Part shown: positions 37,841-47,156 of the stretch, one piece after another
Layout: every line of letters starts with the position of its first letter
How positions within the stretch are numbered: the stretch's first letter is position 1
Assembly (NCBI GenBank): GCA_014650015.1
Contig: BMUD01000012.1
Span: 5,714-69,713, forward strand
Reading direction: 5' to 3'
Source of the DNA: Streptomyces griseoloalbus
GTDB taxonomy: Bacteria; Actinomycetota; Actinomycetes; Streptomycetales; Streptomycetaceae
Length of the DNA: 64,000 nucleotides
The notes under the pieces: generated by a model
Told to the model about the DNA's origin: nothing
Seen by the model: the letters and a program-made list of their open reading frames with translations, nothing else
Databases searched by the model: none
Translations under genes and position numbers: made by a program

Positions 37841-40800
37841 ATGACGTTCGACTCCCTGGTCAACCGCGGCGACTACTTCTCCGCGCACTACCTCGCCGAG
37901 GTCCTCCCCAAGGACCTCAAGTCCGGTCTGCTCGCCGAGTGGAAGCAGCGCGAGGAGGACGCCGCCGGCGCCGAGCGGCCCGAGGGCGCGCTGCCGGTCA
38001 CCCCGCGCGCCGGCCTGCGGGCGCTGCGCCGCGCCTACTTCGCCTCTCGGTCGTACTTCACGATGGACGAGGAGCGGGCGGCGACGGGTGACGACGCCAT
38101 GACGTACGACGCTCCCGAGTGGCGCGACCGCGTCCGCACGCTCAACGGGGAGGTGCTGCGCGCCCTCGGCTTCGACGCCAAGCCGGGCACGCTCACCGTG
38201 GTCCGCGCCGACCAGTCGCACGAGGTGACGGTCGCGCACGCGGAGAAGGATCTCGTCGCGCTGGACTGCGGCTGGTCGGCGGAGCCGGATGACGCGCTGG
38301 ACCCGGACGGGGCGGGGCGGCTGCTGGACGAGCTGCGGCTGGACGGCCAGCACACCGTCGCCACCGGCTCCAAGCTCGCCTCCTTCCTGTTCGCCTGCGA
38401 GGACGCGCCGCGCTACGTGCTGCTGCTGGTCGGCGGCGTCGTCGTGCTCGCCGACCGGGCCGCGTGGGGCGAGGGCCGCTACCTCGCGGTGTCGCTGGAC
38501 CGGGTGCTGGAACGCAACGACACCAAGGCGGGCGGCGAACTCGACACGGTGGCCGCCCTGTTCGGCGCGGACTCGCTGCGCACGCCGGAGGAGGGCGGGG
38601 AGAACCCCCTCGCCACGCTCGTCGACAAGTCGACGAAGCACGCGGTGGGCGTCTCCAGCGAGCTGCGCGACGGACTGCGGCTGAGCGTCGAGCTGATCGC
38701 CAACGAGGTGCTGGACCGGATCCGCGAGGGCGGTGTCCGTCCGGAGGAGGTCAAGGAACTCCCCGAGTTGGGCCGCCAGTTGACCCGTGAGTCGCTGCGG
38801 TACCTGTACCGGGTCCTGTTCCTGCTGTACGCGGAGGCCCGCCCGGAGCTGGGCATCCTGCCCTCGGACTACCCCGAGTACCAGATGGGGTACGGACTGG
38901 GCCGGTTGGGCGAGCTGATCGCCGAGCGGGATCTCGTCGACGAGAAGTCCCGCAAGGGGTTCTACCTGTACGAGTCGCTGGACCTGCTGTTCCACAAGGT
39001 CCAGGAGGGCTACCGGCCGCGTCGGACGCACGGGGTGGACGCGGAGGCGTCGGAAACCGTGACGGCGAAGACGTCGGAGGACATGGGGCTGCGGTTCGAG
39101 CCGCTGCACTCCAAGCTGTTCGAGCCGGAGGCGATCCGGCTGATCGGCGCGCGTGCGGTTCCGGACCCCCGTGTCGACGGTGAGGTCGAGGGCGGGGAAC
39201 GGTTCATCGACACCCGGCTGCGCAACGAGACGCTGTACCGGGTGCTGCGGTTGCTGATGCTCACGCGCGGCAAGCGGCGGGAGCGCGGTGGCTTCATCTC
39301 CTACGCGCAGTTGGGGATCAACCAGCTCGGCGCCGTGTACGAGGGCCTGATGTCGTACTCGGGCTTCGTCGCGGGCGAGGAACTGTACGAGGTCGCGAAG
39401 CACGGTGACCCGAAGGACGGTTCGTGGCTCGTTCCGGCGACGAAGGCCGACGAGTACCCCGACGAGGTGTTCGTCCGGCACAAGGACGAGGACACGGGCG
39501 AGGAGCGGCGGGTTCGGTACGCGCCGGGCGCGTTCGTGTACCGCCTGTCGGGGCGTGACCGGCAGACGTCCGCCTCGTACTACACGCCGGAGTCGCTGAC
39601 TCGGGTGACCGTGCAGTTGGCGTTGCAGCACCGGCTGGACCAGGACGACACGGTGACCGAGGCGCGCGAGCTGCTGGAGTGGAAGATCTGCGAGCCGGCG
39701 CTCGGCTCGGGCGCGTTCTTGAACGAGGCGATCAACCAGGTCGCGGCGGAGTACCTGCGGCGGCGGCAGGACGAGTTGGGCGTCGCCATCGACACGGAGA
39801 AGTACGCGGTCGAGCTCCAGAAGGCCAAGGCGTACATCGCCCTGCACAACTCCTACGGCGTGGACCTCAACAACACGGCGGTGGAGCTGGCGGAGGTGTC
39901 GCTGTGGCTCAACACGATGCATCCGGGGATGGAGGCGCCGTGGTTCGGGCTGCACCTGCGGCGCGGCAACTCGCTGATCGGCGGGCGTCGGGAGGTGTAC
40001 TCGGCCGAGCGCCTGAAGAAGGGCGGCTGGCTGGGGACGACTCCGGAACGCTTCCCGTTGTCGGAGGCGCTGGCGGGGGCCCCGCTGCCTGAAGGGGCGG
40101 TGCATCACTTCCTGCTTCCGGCGAAGGAGTGGGGCGCGGTCGCGGCCGAGAAGGAGGCCAAGGCGCTGGCTCCTGCGGAGGCGAAAGCGCTGGCCGCTTG
40201 GCGGAAGGCGATCACCAAGTCGCCGAGTGCCACGCAGACGAAGCGGCTTCAAGGGCTGGCGCGGCGGGCGGAGTACCTGTGGGGGCTGGTCGTGCGCCGG
40301 CTGGAGATCTCCGAGCGGGAGATCTCGCGGCGGATCGACGTGTGGGGTGCGGAGGGTGGCTGGCTGCGGTCGCCCGAGGTCGCGGTGCCGAGGGAGAAGG
40401 TCAAGGCGGACCTGGAGGCGGTGGACACGCCGTACTGGCGTCTGAAGACGCTGATGGACGCGTGGTGTGCGCTGTGGTTCTGGCCGGTGCAGGAGGCTGC
40501 GCTGCTGGACGGGTCGCATGAGGCGTACGTGCGGGCGGCGGAGGTTGCTTCGCAGTCGTCGGGGTGGACTGTGTCGGCGACTCCGGTTCCGGGGCAGGCG
40601 GGGGCACCCGCGCGGGAGACGTACGAGTCGGAGGACCTGTTCGGTGACGTCCAGGTCGTCGAGGTCAAGTCGAAGGGTGCGCGGGGCGGCAGCCGTAAGG
40701 AGCAGATCCGGGGCGAGCGCCGCCCGGTGATCGCGCTGGCCTCGCTGGACGACTGGCTTGACTTCGCCGAGTCGCTGTTGGGTACGCAGGATGTGGCTGC

Positions 40801-42910
40801 GGATTCGCTGGTGGCCCAGTTCGACACGCTGGATGAACTGGAGCGGTACGAGGACGAGTTGCCCGAGTGGATGGGCATGGAGCGGTTCTACTCGCTGGAG
40901 TCGCGGTATCCGTGGGCGGCGGTTACGCGCGATATGGCTGACCGGCAGGGGTTCTTTCACTGGGAGTTGGAGTTCGCGCAGGTGTTTGCGCGGGGTGGAT
41001 ACGACCTGCAAGTAGGGAACCCACCTTGGGTGCAACCTCAATGGTATGAGGACCAGGTACTCGCGGAGCGAGATCCGTGGTTCATGCTGACTGAGAAACC
41101 GAGCGCCGCCGAGTGGCGCCTCCGCAGGGAGGAAACACTCAACGCGCAAGATCGCAGCAGATCCTATTTTCTAAACGAGTTGGCGGTTAATGCAGGGATC
41201 GTAGCCGTACTCAGCAGCCCGGCAGTCTATCCGCTGCTCGCGGGGACCAAGAGCGACCTCTACCGCGCTTTTATGGCTCAGGTGTGGCAGCACCTCGCAC
41301 CCTACGGGAGTGCGGGCCTGATCCACCCAGACACACACTTCGGGGGCGTGCGAGAGGGCACGATCCGAGCCGCCGCGTATCAGCATCTGCGAGTGCACGC
41401 ACACTTCGTGAACTCGGCGAACTGGGCCTTCGAAGATCTTTCTCGTTCCCAAGAGTTCGGGATGCACGTCTACGGCACGTCGCAAGCTCCAAATTTCCTT
41501 CACTTGAGCCAACTTCGCGACGCTAACATGCTACCCGATTCACTCGCTCACGATGGAGAAGGCGCAACCCCTGGAATTAAAAATAACGGCTCGTGGGACA
41601 TTCGACCACATCAAGAACGTGTAGTGCATGTGACCGCCGAATTGCTGGCCAGTTGGCGAGCTCTGACGGGATCAACTGGTGAAGCGTCCCGCAGCCCTCT
41701 CCTATATCCGGTCCTCCGTAGCGAACTAGGTGCTGTCCACGCTTTGACTAGCCATCACGTCATCTTGGCCGATTTCAACCCGATGATCTCTCAAGGATAC
41801 AACGAGACCACGGCCAAGAAGGACGGGCTTATCCGGTGGGGCAACCATTCCGTACCCGAGCTCTCGGATGTCATCCTGCAAGGACCGCATTTTTCGTGTG
41901 CCGACCCCTTCTCGAATGAGCCCATGATTCCCTGCCGGAACCAAAGGCACTGGAACACGCTCTCGCCGACGGCACTGCCCGAAAAATACATCCCTGTGAC
42001 CAACTATGTGCGGGCCGCCGATGAGGCGAAGTACCTAGCGGCTCAGGACTCCTGGAGTGGAAAGCCGTTCACCGAGTTCTTCCGGCTGGCGTGGCGCAAA
42101 ATGGTCCCCTTCAACACCAGCCGCAGCCTTCAAGCCGCCCTCATCCCACCCGGACCGGCCCATGTCGACGCCGTGCGTTCAATGGCCCTATCAGACACGC
42201 GTCTCACCGTACTTAACGCAGGCTTTTGGGCATCGTTGCCTCTCGACTACGTACTACGGGTCACGGGCCGCTCGAATCTTCATGTCTCTGAGGCCCGCAA
42301 GATGCCAGCCCCCGATCCGAACCACCCCCTCGCCCCGGCCCTCCTTCTCCGCACCCTCCGCCTGAACGCCCTCACCACTCACTACGCTTCACTCTGGGCG
42401 GAGTTGTTCGACGCCCAGTGGGCCGGTTACGAAGACTGGGCCAATCCCCACTGGCCACACCTGCAGCCCCTAGCCGCTGGTCTGAAGTCGACCTGGGAGT
42501 ACACCACCCCGCTCCGCACCGAGCACGAGCGCCGCGCCGCGCTCGTTGAGATCGACGCGCTCGTCGCGGTCTGGCTAGGCATCACTTCCGACCAGCTCGT
42601 AGCCATCTTCAAGACTCGCTTCCCGCAGCTGTACGACTACGAGACGGCAACCTACTTCGACGCCAAGGGCCGCAAGGTGGCGGCCGATTTCAACACCTTC
42701 GGTCATGGCCAGACCAAACAGGACTACATCGATGTCTTGGTCCACCTGGAGGACCCAGAGACCACCCCACCCCCTGCTGGCTACACCGCTCCCTTCTACA
42801 AGGCCGATCGCGAAGCCGAGATGCGCGCCGCGCACGCACACTTTCAAGCTCGGTTGGACAAGGAGATCGCTGCTGGCCGCTGGTCTCCACCCACAATTCG
42901 TGAAGCCTGA
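37841..42910 (+). CDS. drmMI: 1689-aa Eco57I-type N6-adenine DNA methylase, DrmMI-like
   Basis: Start ATG 37841 with an AGAGG site. Layout: N-terminal 500 residues of helical and beta regions, a GRDRQTSASYYTPESLTRVT segment, motif I ICEPALGSGAFLNEAIN (about 615), and motif IV VGNPPWVQPQW (about 1060) ahead of a target-recognition region and C-terminal part. NPPW with these features marks an N6-adenine methylase of Eco57I/DISARM class 1 type. It modifies host DNA to mark self. From just after the NPPW motif (about 41020) to about 42310 base composition falls to about 50% in lines I counted, compared with 68% upstream, suggesting a recently swapped recognition segment. It ends with a strong terminator. 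Confidence 0.85.
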   Translation: MTFDSLVNRGDYFSAHYLAEVLPKDLKSGLLAEWKQREEDAAGAERPEGALPVTPRAGLRALRRAYFASRSYFTMDEERAATGDDAMTYDAPEWRDRVRTLNGEVLRALGFDAKPGTLTVVRADQSHEVTVAHAEKDLVALDCGWSAEPDDALDPDGAGRLLDELRLDGQHTVATGSKLASFLFACEDAPRYVLLLVGGVVVLADRAAWGEGRYLAVSLDRVLERNDTKAGGELDTVAALFGADSLRTPEEGGENPLATLVDKSTKHAVGVSSELRDGLRLSVELIANEVLDRIREGGVRPEEVKELPELGRQLTRESLRYLYRVLFLLYAEARPELGILPSDYPEYQMGYGLGRLGELIAERDLVDEKSRKGFYLYESLDLLFHKVQEGYRPRRTHGVDAEASETVTAKTSEDMGLRFEPLHSKLFEPEAIRLIGARAVPDPRVDGEVEGGERFIDTRLRNETLYRVLRLLMLTRGKRRERGGFISYAQLGINQLGAVYEGLMSYSGFVAGEELYEVAKHGDPKDGSWLVPATKADEYPDEVFVRHKDEDTGEERRVRYAPGAFVYRLSGRDRQTSASYYTPESLTRVTVQLALQHRLDQDDTVTEARELLEWKICEPALGSGAFLNEAINQVAAEYLRRRQDELGVAIDTEKYAVELQKAKAYIALHNSYGVDLNNTAVELAEVSLWLNTMHPGMEAPWFGLHLRRGNSLIGGRREVYSAERLKKGGWLGTTPERFPLSEALAGAPLPEGAVHHFLLPAKEWGAVAAEKEAKALAPAEAKALAAWRKAITKSPSATQTKRLQGLARRAEYLWGLVVRRLEISEREISRRIDVWGAEGGWLRSPEVAVPREKVKADLEAVDTPYWRLKTLMDAWCALWFWPVQEAALLDGSHEAYVRAAEVASQSSGWTVSATPVPGQAGAPARETYESEDLFGDVQVVEVKSKGARGGSRKEQIRGERRPVIALASLDDWLDFAESLLGTQDVAADSLVAQFDTLDELERYEDELPEWMGMERFYSLESRYPWAAVTRDMADRQGFFHWELEFAQVFARGGYDLQVGNPPWVQPQWYEDQVLAERDPWFMLTEKPSAAEWRLRREETLNAQDRSRSYFLNELAVNAGIVAVLSSPAVYPLLAGTKSDLYRAFMAQVWQHLAPYGSAGLIHPDTHFGGVREGTIRAAAYQHLRVHAHFVNSANWAFEDLSRSQEFGMHVYGTSQAPNFLHLSQLRDANMLPDSLAHDGEGATPGIKNNGSWDIRPHQERVVHVTAELLASWRALTGSTGEASRSPLLYPVLRSELGAVHALTSHHVILADFNPMISQGYNETTAKKDGLIRWGNHSVPELSDVILQGPHFSCADPFSNEPMIPCRNQRHWNTLSPTALPEKYIPVTNYVRAADEAKYLAAQDSWSGKPFTEFFRLAWRKMVPFNTSRSLQAALIPPGPAHVDAVRSMALSDTRLTVLNAGFWASLPLDYVLRVTGRSNLHVSEARKMPAPDPNHPLAPALLLRTLRLNALTTHYASLWAELFDAQWAGYEDWANPHWPHLQPLAAGLKSTWEYTTPLRTEHERRAALVEIDALVAVWLGITSDQLVAIFKTRFPQLYDYETATYFDAKGRKVAADFNTFGHGQTKQDYIDVLVHLEDPETTPPPAGYTAPFYKADREAEMRAAHAHFQARLDKEIAAGRWSPPTIREA
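41020..42310 (+). other. Lower-GC segment inside the methylase gene
   Basis: Two 60-base lines counted in it (41161-41220 and 41581-41640) are 50% and 52% GC; a line upstream (39901-39960) is 68%. Codons ending in A or T appear here and are rare before 40990. The frame stays open across both boundaries. It maps to the target-recognition region. Confidence 0.8.
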
Positions 42911-42930
42911 GTACCTCAACTTCTTCGCGC

Positions 42931-42963
42931 AGGTCGGCGCTTCACTGAGAGAAGCGCCGACCT
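42931..42963. terminator. 13-bp perfect hairpin terminator
   Basis: AGGTCGGCGCTTC (42931-42943) pairs with GAAGCGCCGACCT (42951-42963) over a 7-base loop. It lies between the methylase stop and the convergent DUF397 gene and can act both ways. Confidence 0.85.
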
Positions 42964-43008
42964 CGCGATCCACTGTCTGCCTCGCACGATTGACCGTGGA
43001 CGGCCAGC

Positions 43009-43215
43009 TCACATCGTGTCGAGCAAGGCCGACCACGCCTCAGAGCTAACCTTCAGCACAGGCCCACCTTGGGCTACCCGCTTCGAGTCACGCACGTGAA
43101 CAGCGGCAGCCTCCACAGCAACCTCAACGCACTCACCACCCGCGCCGCTGCTGTAGCTACTCGTGAACCAGCGCAGTGCCGAGCGGGGCTGGAGGCTTGC
43201 GTCTTCCGTGTTCAT
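43009..43215 (-). CDS. DUF397 small regulatory protein
   Basis: The 68-aa product has the DUF397 pattern: RWFTSSYSSGAGGECVEVAV, VHVRDSKR, then a Trp near the end (SEAWSALLDT). DUF397 proteins pair with XRE/DUF5753 regulators in Streptomyces, as in WhiJ-type systems, and are thought to modulate them. Its ATG overlaps the regulator stop by 4 bases, so the two are co-translated. Confidence 0.9.
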   Translation of the reverse strand: MNTEDASLQPRSALRWFTSSYSSGAGGECVEVAVEAAAVHVRDSKRVAQGGPVLKVSSEAWSALLDTM

Positions 43216-44030
43216 AGGTCTCCCAACAGCTTCTGAACGAAGGCCAGTGACTCCGAGGGCGTGAGGCCCTGCGCTCGCAGGATGCCGTACCGCTCCTCGT
43301 ACCCTCGGACCACCGGCCGCTCACTGTAGAGGTGGCTGTGCTCATTCACCTCCACATAGGCGATCCTCTGCGCCTTGCTCGTCTCCATCAAGGTGAACGG
43401 GCCACCCATCCCAGCGTGTTGGCGACGGTCAGTCGGCATGACCTGGATCTCGACGTTGCGCTGCTGGCCGTAGAGGAGGATCTGCTCCAACTGTGCCCGC
43501 ATCACCGCGCTCCCTCCCAGCGGCCGTCGCAGAGTGCTCTCCTCGATGACGAAGCTGATCGTTGGCATGGTCCTGCGTGCAAACAGCTCCTGGCGAGCCA
43601 GCCGGGCGGCTACACGCTGGTTCACCGTCTCCTCGTCCAGAAGGGGGCGCCACATCTCGAACACCACCCGCGCGTACTCCTCGACCTGCAACAGTCCCGG
43701 AACGGCCTGGTTGGCGTACACATGCAGCTCAACCGCCTCCGCCTCCAACTTCGCCGCATCCCGGAAGAACGCCGGATACCTGGCCCGAGCCACCTCCTCC
43801 TTCATCACCGTAAGCAGCCCGCCGGCCTCCAGCACCGCATCCGCCCGCTCGATGAACTCCGGCTTGGGAATGCGCCGCCCCAACTCCACCGAGGCAACCA
43901 TGTCCTCGCCGTAACTGAGCTTCGCACCCAGCTCCGCCCGCGTCAGCCCCCTGCTCGTCCTCAGCAGCCGCAACTGCTGACCGAAACACCGCAGGATGCC
44001 CGTCTCGCCCTCACCGTGAGCCGTAGTCAC
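43212..44030 (-). CDS. XRE-family regulator with DUF5753 domain
   Basis: I place the start at GTG 44030 (272 aa), preceded by GAGGT; earlier in-frame GTG or ATG codons extend to 44093. The N-terminal HTH is LRLLRTSRGLTRAELGAKL then GYGEDMVASVE-like SYGEDMVASVELGRRIP. The C-terminal domain is DUF5753 (YANQAVPGLLQVEEYARVVF, RQELFARRTMPTISFVIEES, GPFTLMETSKAQRIAYVEV). With its DUF397 partner it forms a Streptomyces development-type regulator unit. Targets cannot be read. Confidence 0.9.
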   Translation of the reverse strand: MTTAHGEGETGILRCFGQQLRLLRTSRGLTRAELGAKLSYGEDMVASVELGRRIPKPEFIERADAVLEAGGLLTVMKEEVARARYPAFFRDAAKLEAEAVELHVYANQAVPGLLQVEEYARVVFEMWRPLLDEETVNQRVAARLARQELFARRTMPTISFVIEESTLRRPLGGSAVMRAQLEQILLYGQQRNVEIQVMPTDRRQHAGMGGPFTLMETSKAQRIAYVEVNEHSHLYSERPVVRGYEERYGILRAQGLTPSESLAFVQKLLGDL

Positions 44031-44232
44031 CGGTGACCTCACCTCACCCACCCGCACAGTGGCGCCCACCCCTCGACCCGCCGCAGGCACCACACCCGAC
44101 CGTCACTCACAGCTCACTCTAAGGACACACACCGTAGCTTTCCCGCCACTTGGTGCCACTTCCCCTGTACCGGGGACGAGCGCCCGCCCTCGCCCCGTAC
44201 AACACCCGCCCGTACATACACACCCGCGCGGC

Positions 44233-44380
44233 TCACCGCCACTCCAGGACCACCGTGCCGTTGGCCAGGGAATCGTCGGAGACACGGGCCGCCTCCCCTC
44301 CCCCAAAGTCGCCCTGGCCACCCCACCCCATGGCCCGTACCGCTCGCTGGACAGATGGACGAAGACGATAAACGGATGAT
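44233..44380 (-). pseudogene. Decayed 3' end of a paralogue of the lipoprotein at 45939-47156
   Basis: The minus strand reads PFIVFVHLSSERYG and, in another frame, GQGDFGGGEAARVSDDSLAN then GTVVLEWR and a TGA stop. The intact gene has FIVSVHSPNDRSG, GLGDF, VSAESLTSDTVFLEWR and a stop in the same order. At least one frameshift separates the two blocks, so this is a leftover of a duplicated gene. Confidence 0.75.
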
Positions 44381-44510
44381 CTGACCGGACACCGAGTCAG
44401 TGGAGTGCCGGATCTGCGCGAATGAAGGCCGACAGACCTGAGATAAAGGGAGTTCGGCTCCCAGCGGCGCCAGAATGGTTAACATCGCCTGAGCCTCAGC
44501 GGGGGAGGGC
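44381..44510. other. Promoter region of the 262-aa gene
   Basis: Short gap, less GC-rich than its neighbours. GGGGGAGGG just before the ATG at 44511 is the ribosome site. No gene seen. Confidence 0.5.
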
Positions 44511-45299
44511 ATGGTGGCAGACGCATCCGGTGATCATTCCGCTGCCAAGTCATGGGCACTGGTCGGCGGGATCGCATCCGTGCTGTCGATCCTGGCCTGG
44601 CTGGGCGTGGGCAGCCCGGGGGAACTGAAGGACTTGTTGACCGACTCGCCCCCCTCCAGTTCCAGCCCGGCCCCGTCCACGTCTTCGCCGACCGACCGCA
44701 TCCCCGATGACTCCGACAACGGTGAGGAAAGCGCCGACGAGCCCGAGCCCGACCCCGAGCCGTCGACACCCACTCCCACTCCGGATCCCACCGAAGCGGC
44801 GTTCGAAGCCGTCTCGGCCGGCGACTGCCTGCCGGTCCACGACACCGGCCGCGGGGGCACCACCAGCGTCGACTGGAGCGTCGGTGCTCCGCCGGACCCC
44901 GTGTCCTGCGCCGGCGAGCAGGCGCAGGTCCAGGTGACCGCCATCAACACGGCCTGCCCCACCGGCTACGGGAAGTCGTACTGGAGCTACCGGTCCACCA
45001 CCACCGGCGACACCACGAAACTCTGCCTCACCCGCGTCTACCACGCCAACTACTGCATCCTCGGCCGGCAGTCCGGCGACTCGATCTCCCTCGCGCTGAT
45101 GACGGCCGTGGCCTGCCGACGCGAACCGGTACCCGCCCCGTACAACCAGATCATGCACATCACAGGCGTCTACCGCGCCCCGGCGGGCGCCGACGCGAAC
45201 AACTGCCGCCGGGTGGCAGGCGACCAGACGCGCTACTGGGCCGCCCTGGTGGACGACGGCGCCACGCTGCTGTGCACCACGATCTACCAGGGCAGCTGA
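44511..45299 (+). CDS. Membrane-anchored secreted hypothetical protein
   Basis: The 262-aa protein has one transmembrane segment (about 14-35, WALVGGIASVLSILAWLGVG), a Ser/Pro/Asp/Glu-rich linker (about 45-95, PDPEPSTPTPTPDPT) and a C-terminal extracytoplasmic domain of 165 residues with several Cys (GDCLPV, SCAGEQ, ACPTGYG, LCLTRVYHANYCIL, ACRREP, NNCRRV, LLCTTIY), probably disulphide-bonded. It resembles septum- or surface-type actinobacterial proteins. No family name can be given. The start has a strong ribosome site. Confidence 0.75.
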   Translation: MVADASGDHSAAKSWALVGGIASVLSILAWLGVGSPGELKDLLTDSPPSSSSPAPSTSSPTDRIPDDSDNGEESADEPEPDPEPSTPTPTPDPTEAAFEAVSAGDCLPVHDTGRGGTTSVDWSVGAPPDPVSCAGEQAQVQVTAINTACPTGYGKSYWSYRSTTTGDTTKLCLTRVYHANYCILGRQSGDSISLALMTAVACRREPVPAPYNQIMHITGVYRAPAGADANNCRRVAGDQTRYWAALVDDGATLLCTTIYQGS

Positions 45300-45523
45300 C
45301 CGACAATTCGGGTCCCCCAGCCGCTCGAGCACGCTCCTGAAAAGGCCGGTTCAGACCCGTCTCCGTCGTCGTGACGGCCGTCGAGTCGGTGGTCCGGGCG
45401 TTCTCCCCGTCGGCGAGCTCGAAGGATGCCACGCTGACGGTGGTGCGTCGCCCGGAGCAGCGGGCGGGGAGGCTGCTTCGGCAGCCCCTGCTTCCTGGCG
45501 GGCCCCGCCCGCCGTGCCCGTCC
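45300..45523. other. Intergenic region, nothing recognised
   Basis: Lies between convergent genes; no ORF with coding bias is seen. Confidence 0.5.
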
Positions 45524-45868
45524 TCAGTCGGCCTCCCGCACTCTCGCAGCGGTCCGCCCGGCGAGCTCGCGGACGCCCTTGGCGGCGTTCTCCGAGAGTT
45601 CGCCGAGTACGGCGTCGGCGGCGGTGAGGAGGACACGGGCCTCCTCGGGGCGGCCCGCGTCGGCCGGGGCGAGGGTGAGCCGGTAGTGCTCCTCGGCGAT
45701 AAAACGGCCGAGGTTGACCTGCTGCCAGTGGCGCAGTGAGTCGTCGCCCGGGGTGGCCAGGGCGTCGCGTACGGCGGCCAGGCTGTCCACCGCCTGCGGC
45801 AGCCGGCCCGCCTCCCGCTCCAGGCGGGCGAGGGTGCGCCGGGTCGAGGCCCGGTCCCATGCCCTCTT
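45524..45868 (-). pseudogene. Remnant of a TPR-like protein
   Basis: The minus strand reads WDRASTRRTLARLEREAGRL, then AVDSLAAVRDALATPGDD, WQQVNLGRFIAEEHYRLTLA and ARVLLTAADAVLGELSEN to a stop. Helix-pair spacing is TPR-like. It lacks a proper start and the rest of a repeat array, so it is probably the C-terminus of a larger lost gene. An alternative is a small gene from the GTG at 45790 (88 aa). Confidence 0.5.
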
Positions 45869-45938
45869 CCCCGTACCGCGTACGAACGCCCCGCCCTCCC
45901 CCGTACAGCCCCCGCCTGTACACCCGCACCCGCGTGCT

Positions 45939-47156
45939 TCAGCGCCACTCCAGGAACACCGTGTCGCTGGTCAAGGACTCGGCGGAGACAGGAACCGCGC
46001 CCCCTTCCCCCGAGGTCGACACCACCCGGAAGTCGCCCAGGCCCAACGGCTGCCCCGAGCGGTCGTTGGGCGAGTGAACGGACACGATGAACTTCTCACC
46101 GTCCGCCGAGACCACCATCCCCTCGGCGACCCTCCCGTCGTCCTCTCGGATCACGGCGACGGCGTTCCCCTCGGCACGGCCGCTACGGGCGTCCACCGTC
46201 CGGAAATTGCCGGACTGGGTGCGGCACAGCACCCGTTCGTCCGCGACCCAGCCCACGATGCCGACGCACCCACTGAGCAGCCTGGCGGAGCGGCCCGACG
46301 CCGCGGTGAGCGGGCCCGAGGAATCCCGAGTGTGGAAGACGTGCCCGTAGATCTTCGGCGCGGTCGCGGTGAGGCGGCGGCCGTCGGGGGCAAGGTGGAC
46401 CATGTTGGCCTGGACGGCGTGCGGCGGCTTCCCGGTGACGGCCAGGGGGAGGTCGTGCCCGATCGCCGGGCCCTCGTCCGACAGCCGGTGATCCCCCTCC
46501 GTGGACCGCGAGCCGATCCTGCGCTCACCGTCGGCGGTGACGTAGGTGAACCACACGCTGCGTCCGTCGGGCGCCATCACGGCGTTCTGCTCGTCGTCGC
46601 CCTCCGCGTCGCTCAGACTCACGAAGTCGTCGGCGTTGCCTTCGCTCTCCACGTAGCCGGCGTGCGTCGTCCTGCCGTCCGCGTCCCGGAGCACCACCGC
46701 CATGCGCGTGTACGCCAGGTCGAACAAGGCGCGGACCCGGGGAGTCACGTACTCCAGATCGTCCACGGCGTAGGGCGACGGACTGTCCGAGCTCACTCCG
46801 CAGAGGTCCACGAGAGGGCTGTGGACGTCCTTGACGTCCGGGTAGTTGGTGAACGCGGCGTCGACCGGGATGAAGAAGTTCCGGGTCTCGCGCAGTTCCC
46901 ACCGCTCGGGATCCCAGGCCTGCACGTTGACCCCGGCAAAGCGGGCGCCCATGCTGCACGTGGCGGTGACGACCGTGCCCTCGCGGGTGAACGGGCTGTC
47001 CGGGAGAGTGTATGCGCGGTTGCCCCAGTAGGGCGCCGAGGGGCCCGGCGCCGGCCCCTTCTCCTCCTCGGACTGCGAGGAGCTGCACCCCTGGACGCAC
47101 AGGACGGCCAGCACGGCGACCAGGACTGCGACCTTGCCCGTCAGAGCCCGTAACAC
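45939..47156 (-). CDS. Putative lipoprotein with beta-propeller-like repeats
   Basis: The 405-aa protein begins with a signal peptide (AVLVAVLAVLCVQGC) whose Cys fits a lipobox (VQGC). The mature part has repeated WD-like blades without clear family identity: MAPDGRSVWFTYVTADGERR, VHLAPDGRRLTATAPKIYGH, VVSADGEKFIVSVHS. It would sit on the outer face of the membrane. Its start overlaps the end of the 384-aa gene upstream by 16 bases, so the pair is one unit. A decayed copy of its last 50 codons lies at 44233-44380. Confidence 0.75.
   Translation of the reverse strand: MLRALTGKVAVLVAVLAVLCVQGCSSSQSEEEKGPAPGPSAPYWGNRAYTLPDSPFTREGTVVTATCSMGARFAGVNVQAWDPERWELRETRNFFIPVDAAFTNYPDVKDVHSPLVDLCGVSSDSPSPYAVDDLEYVTPRVRALFDLAYTRMAVVLRDADGRTTHAGYVESEGNADDFVSLSDAEGDDEQNAVMAPDGRSVWFTYVTADGERRIGSRSTEGDHRLSDEGPAIGHDLPLAVTGKPPHAVQANMVHLAPDGRRLTATAPKIYGHVFHTRDSSGPLTAASGRSARLLSGCVGIVGWVADERVLCRTQSGNFRTVDARSGRAEGNAVAVIREDDGRVAEGMVVSADGEKFIVSVHSPNDRSGQPLGLGDFRVVSTSGEGGAVPVSAESLTSDTVFLEWR

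Noticed and set aside
44094-44232. Small ORFs near 44100-44320
   Set aside because: They have no coding bias beyond the recognised lipoprotein remnant.
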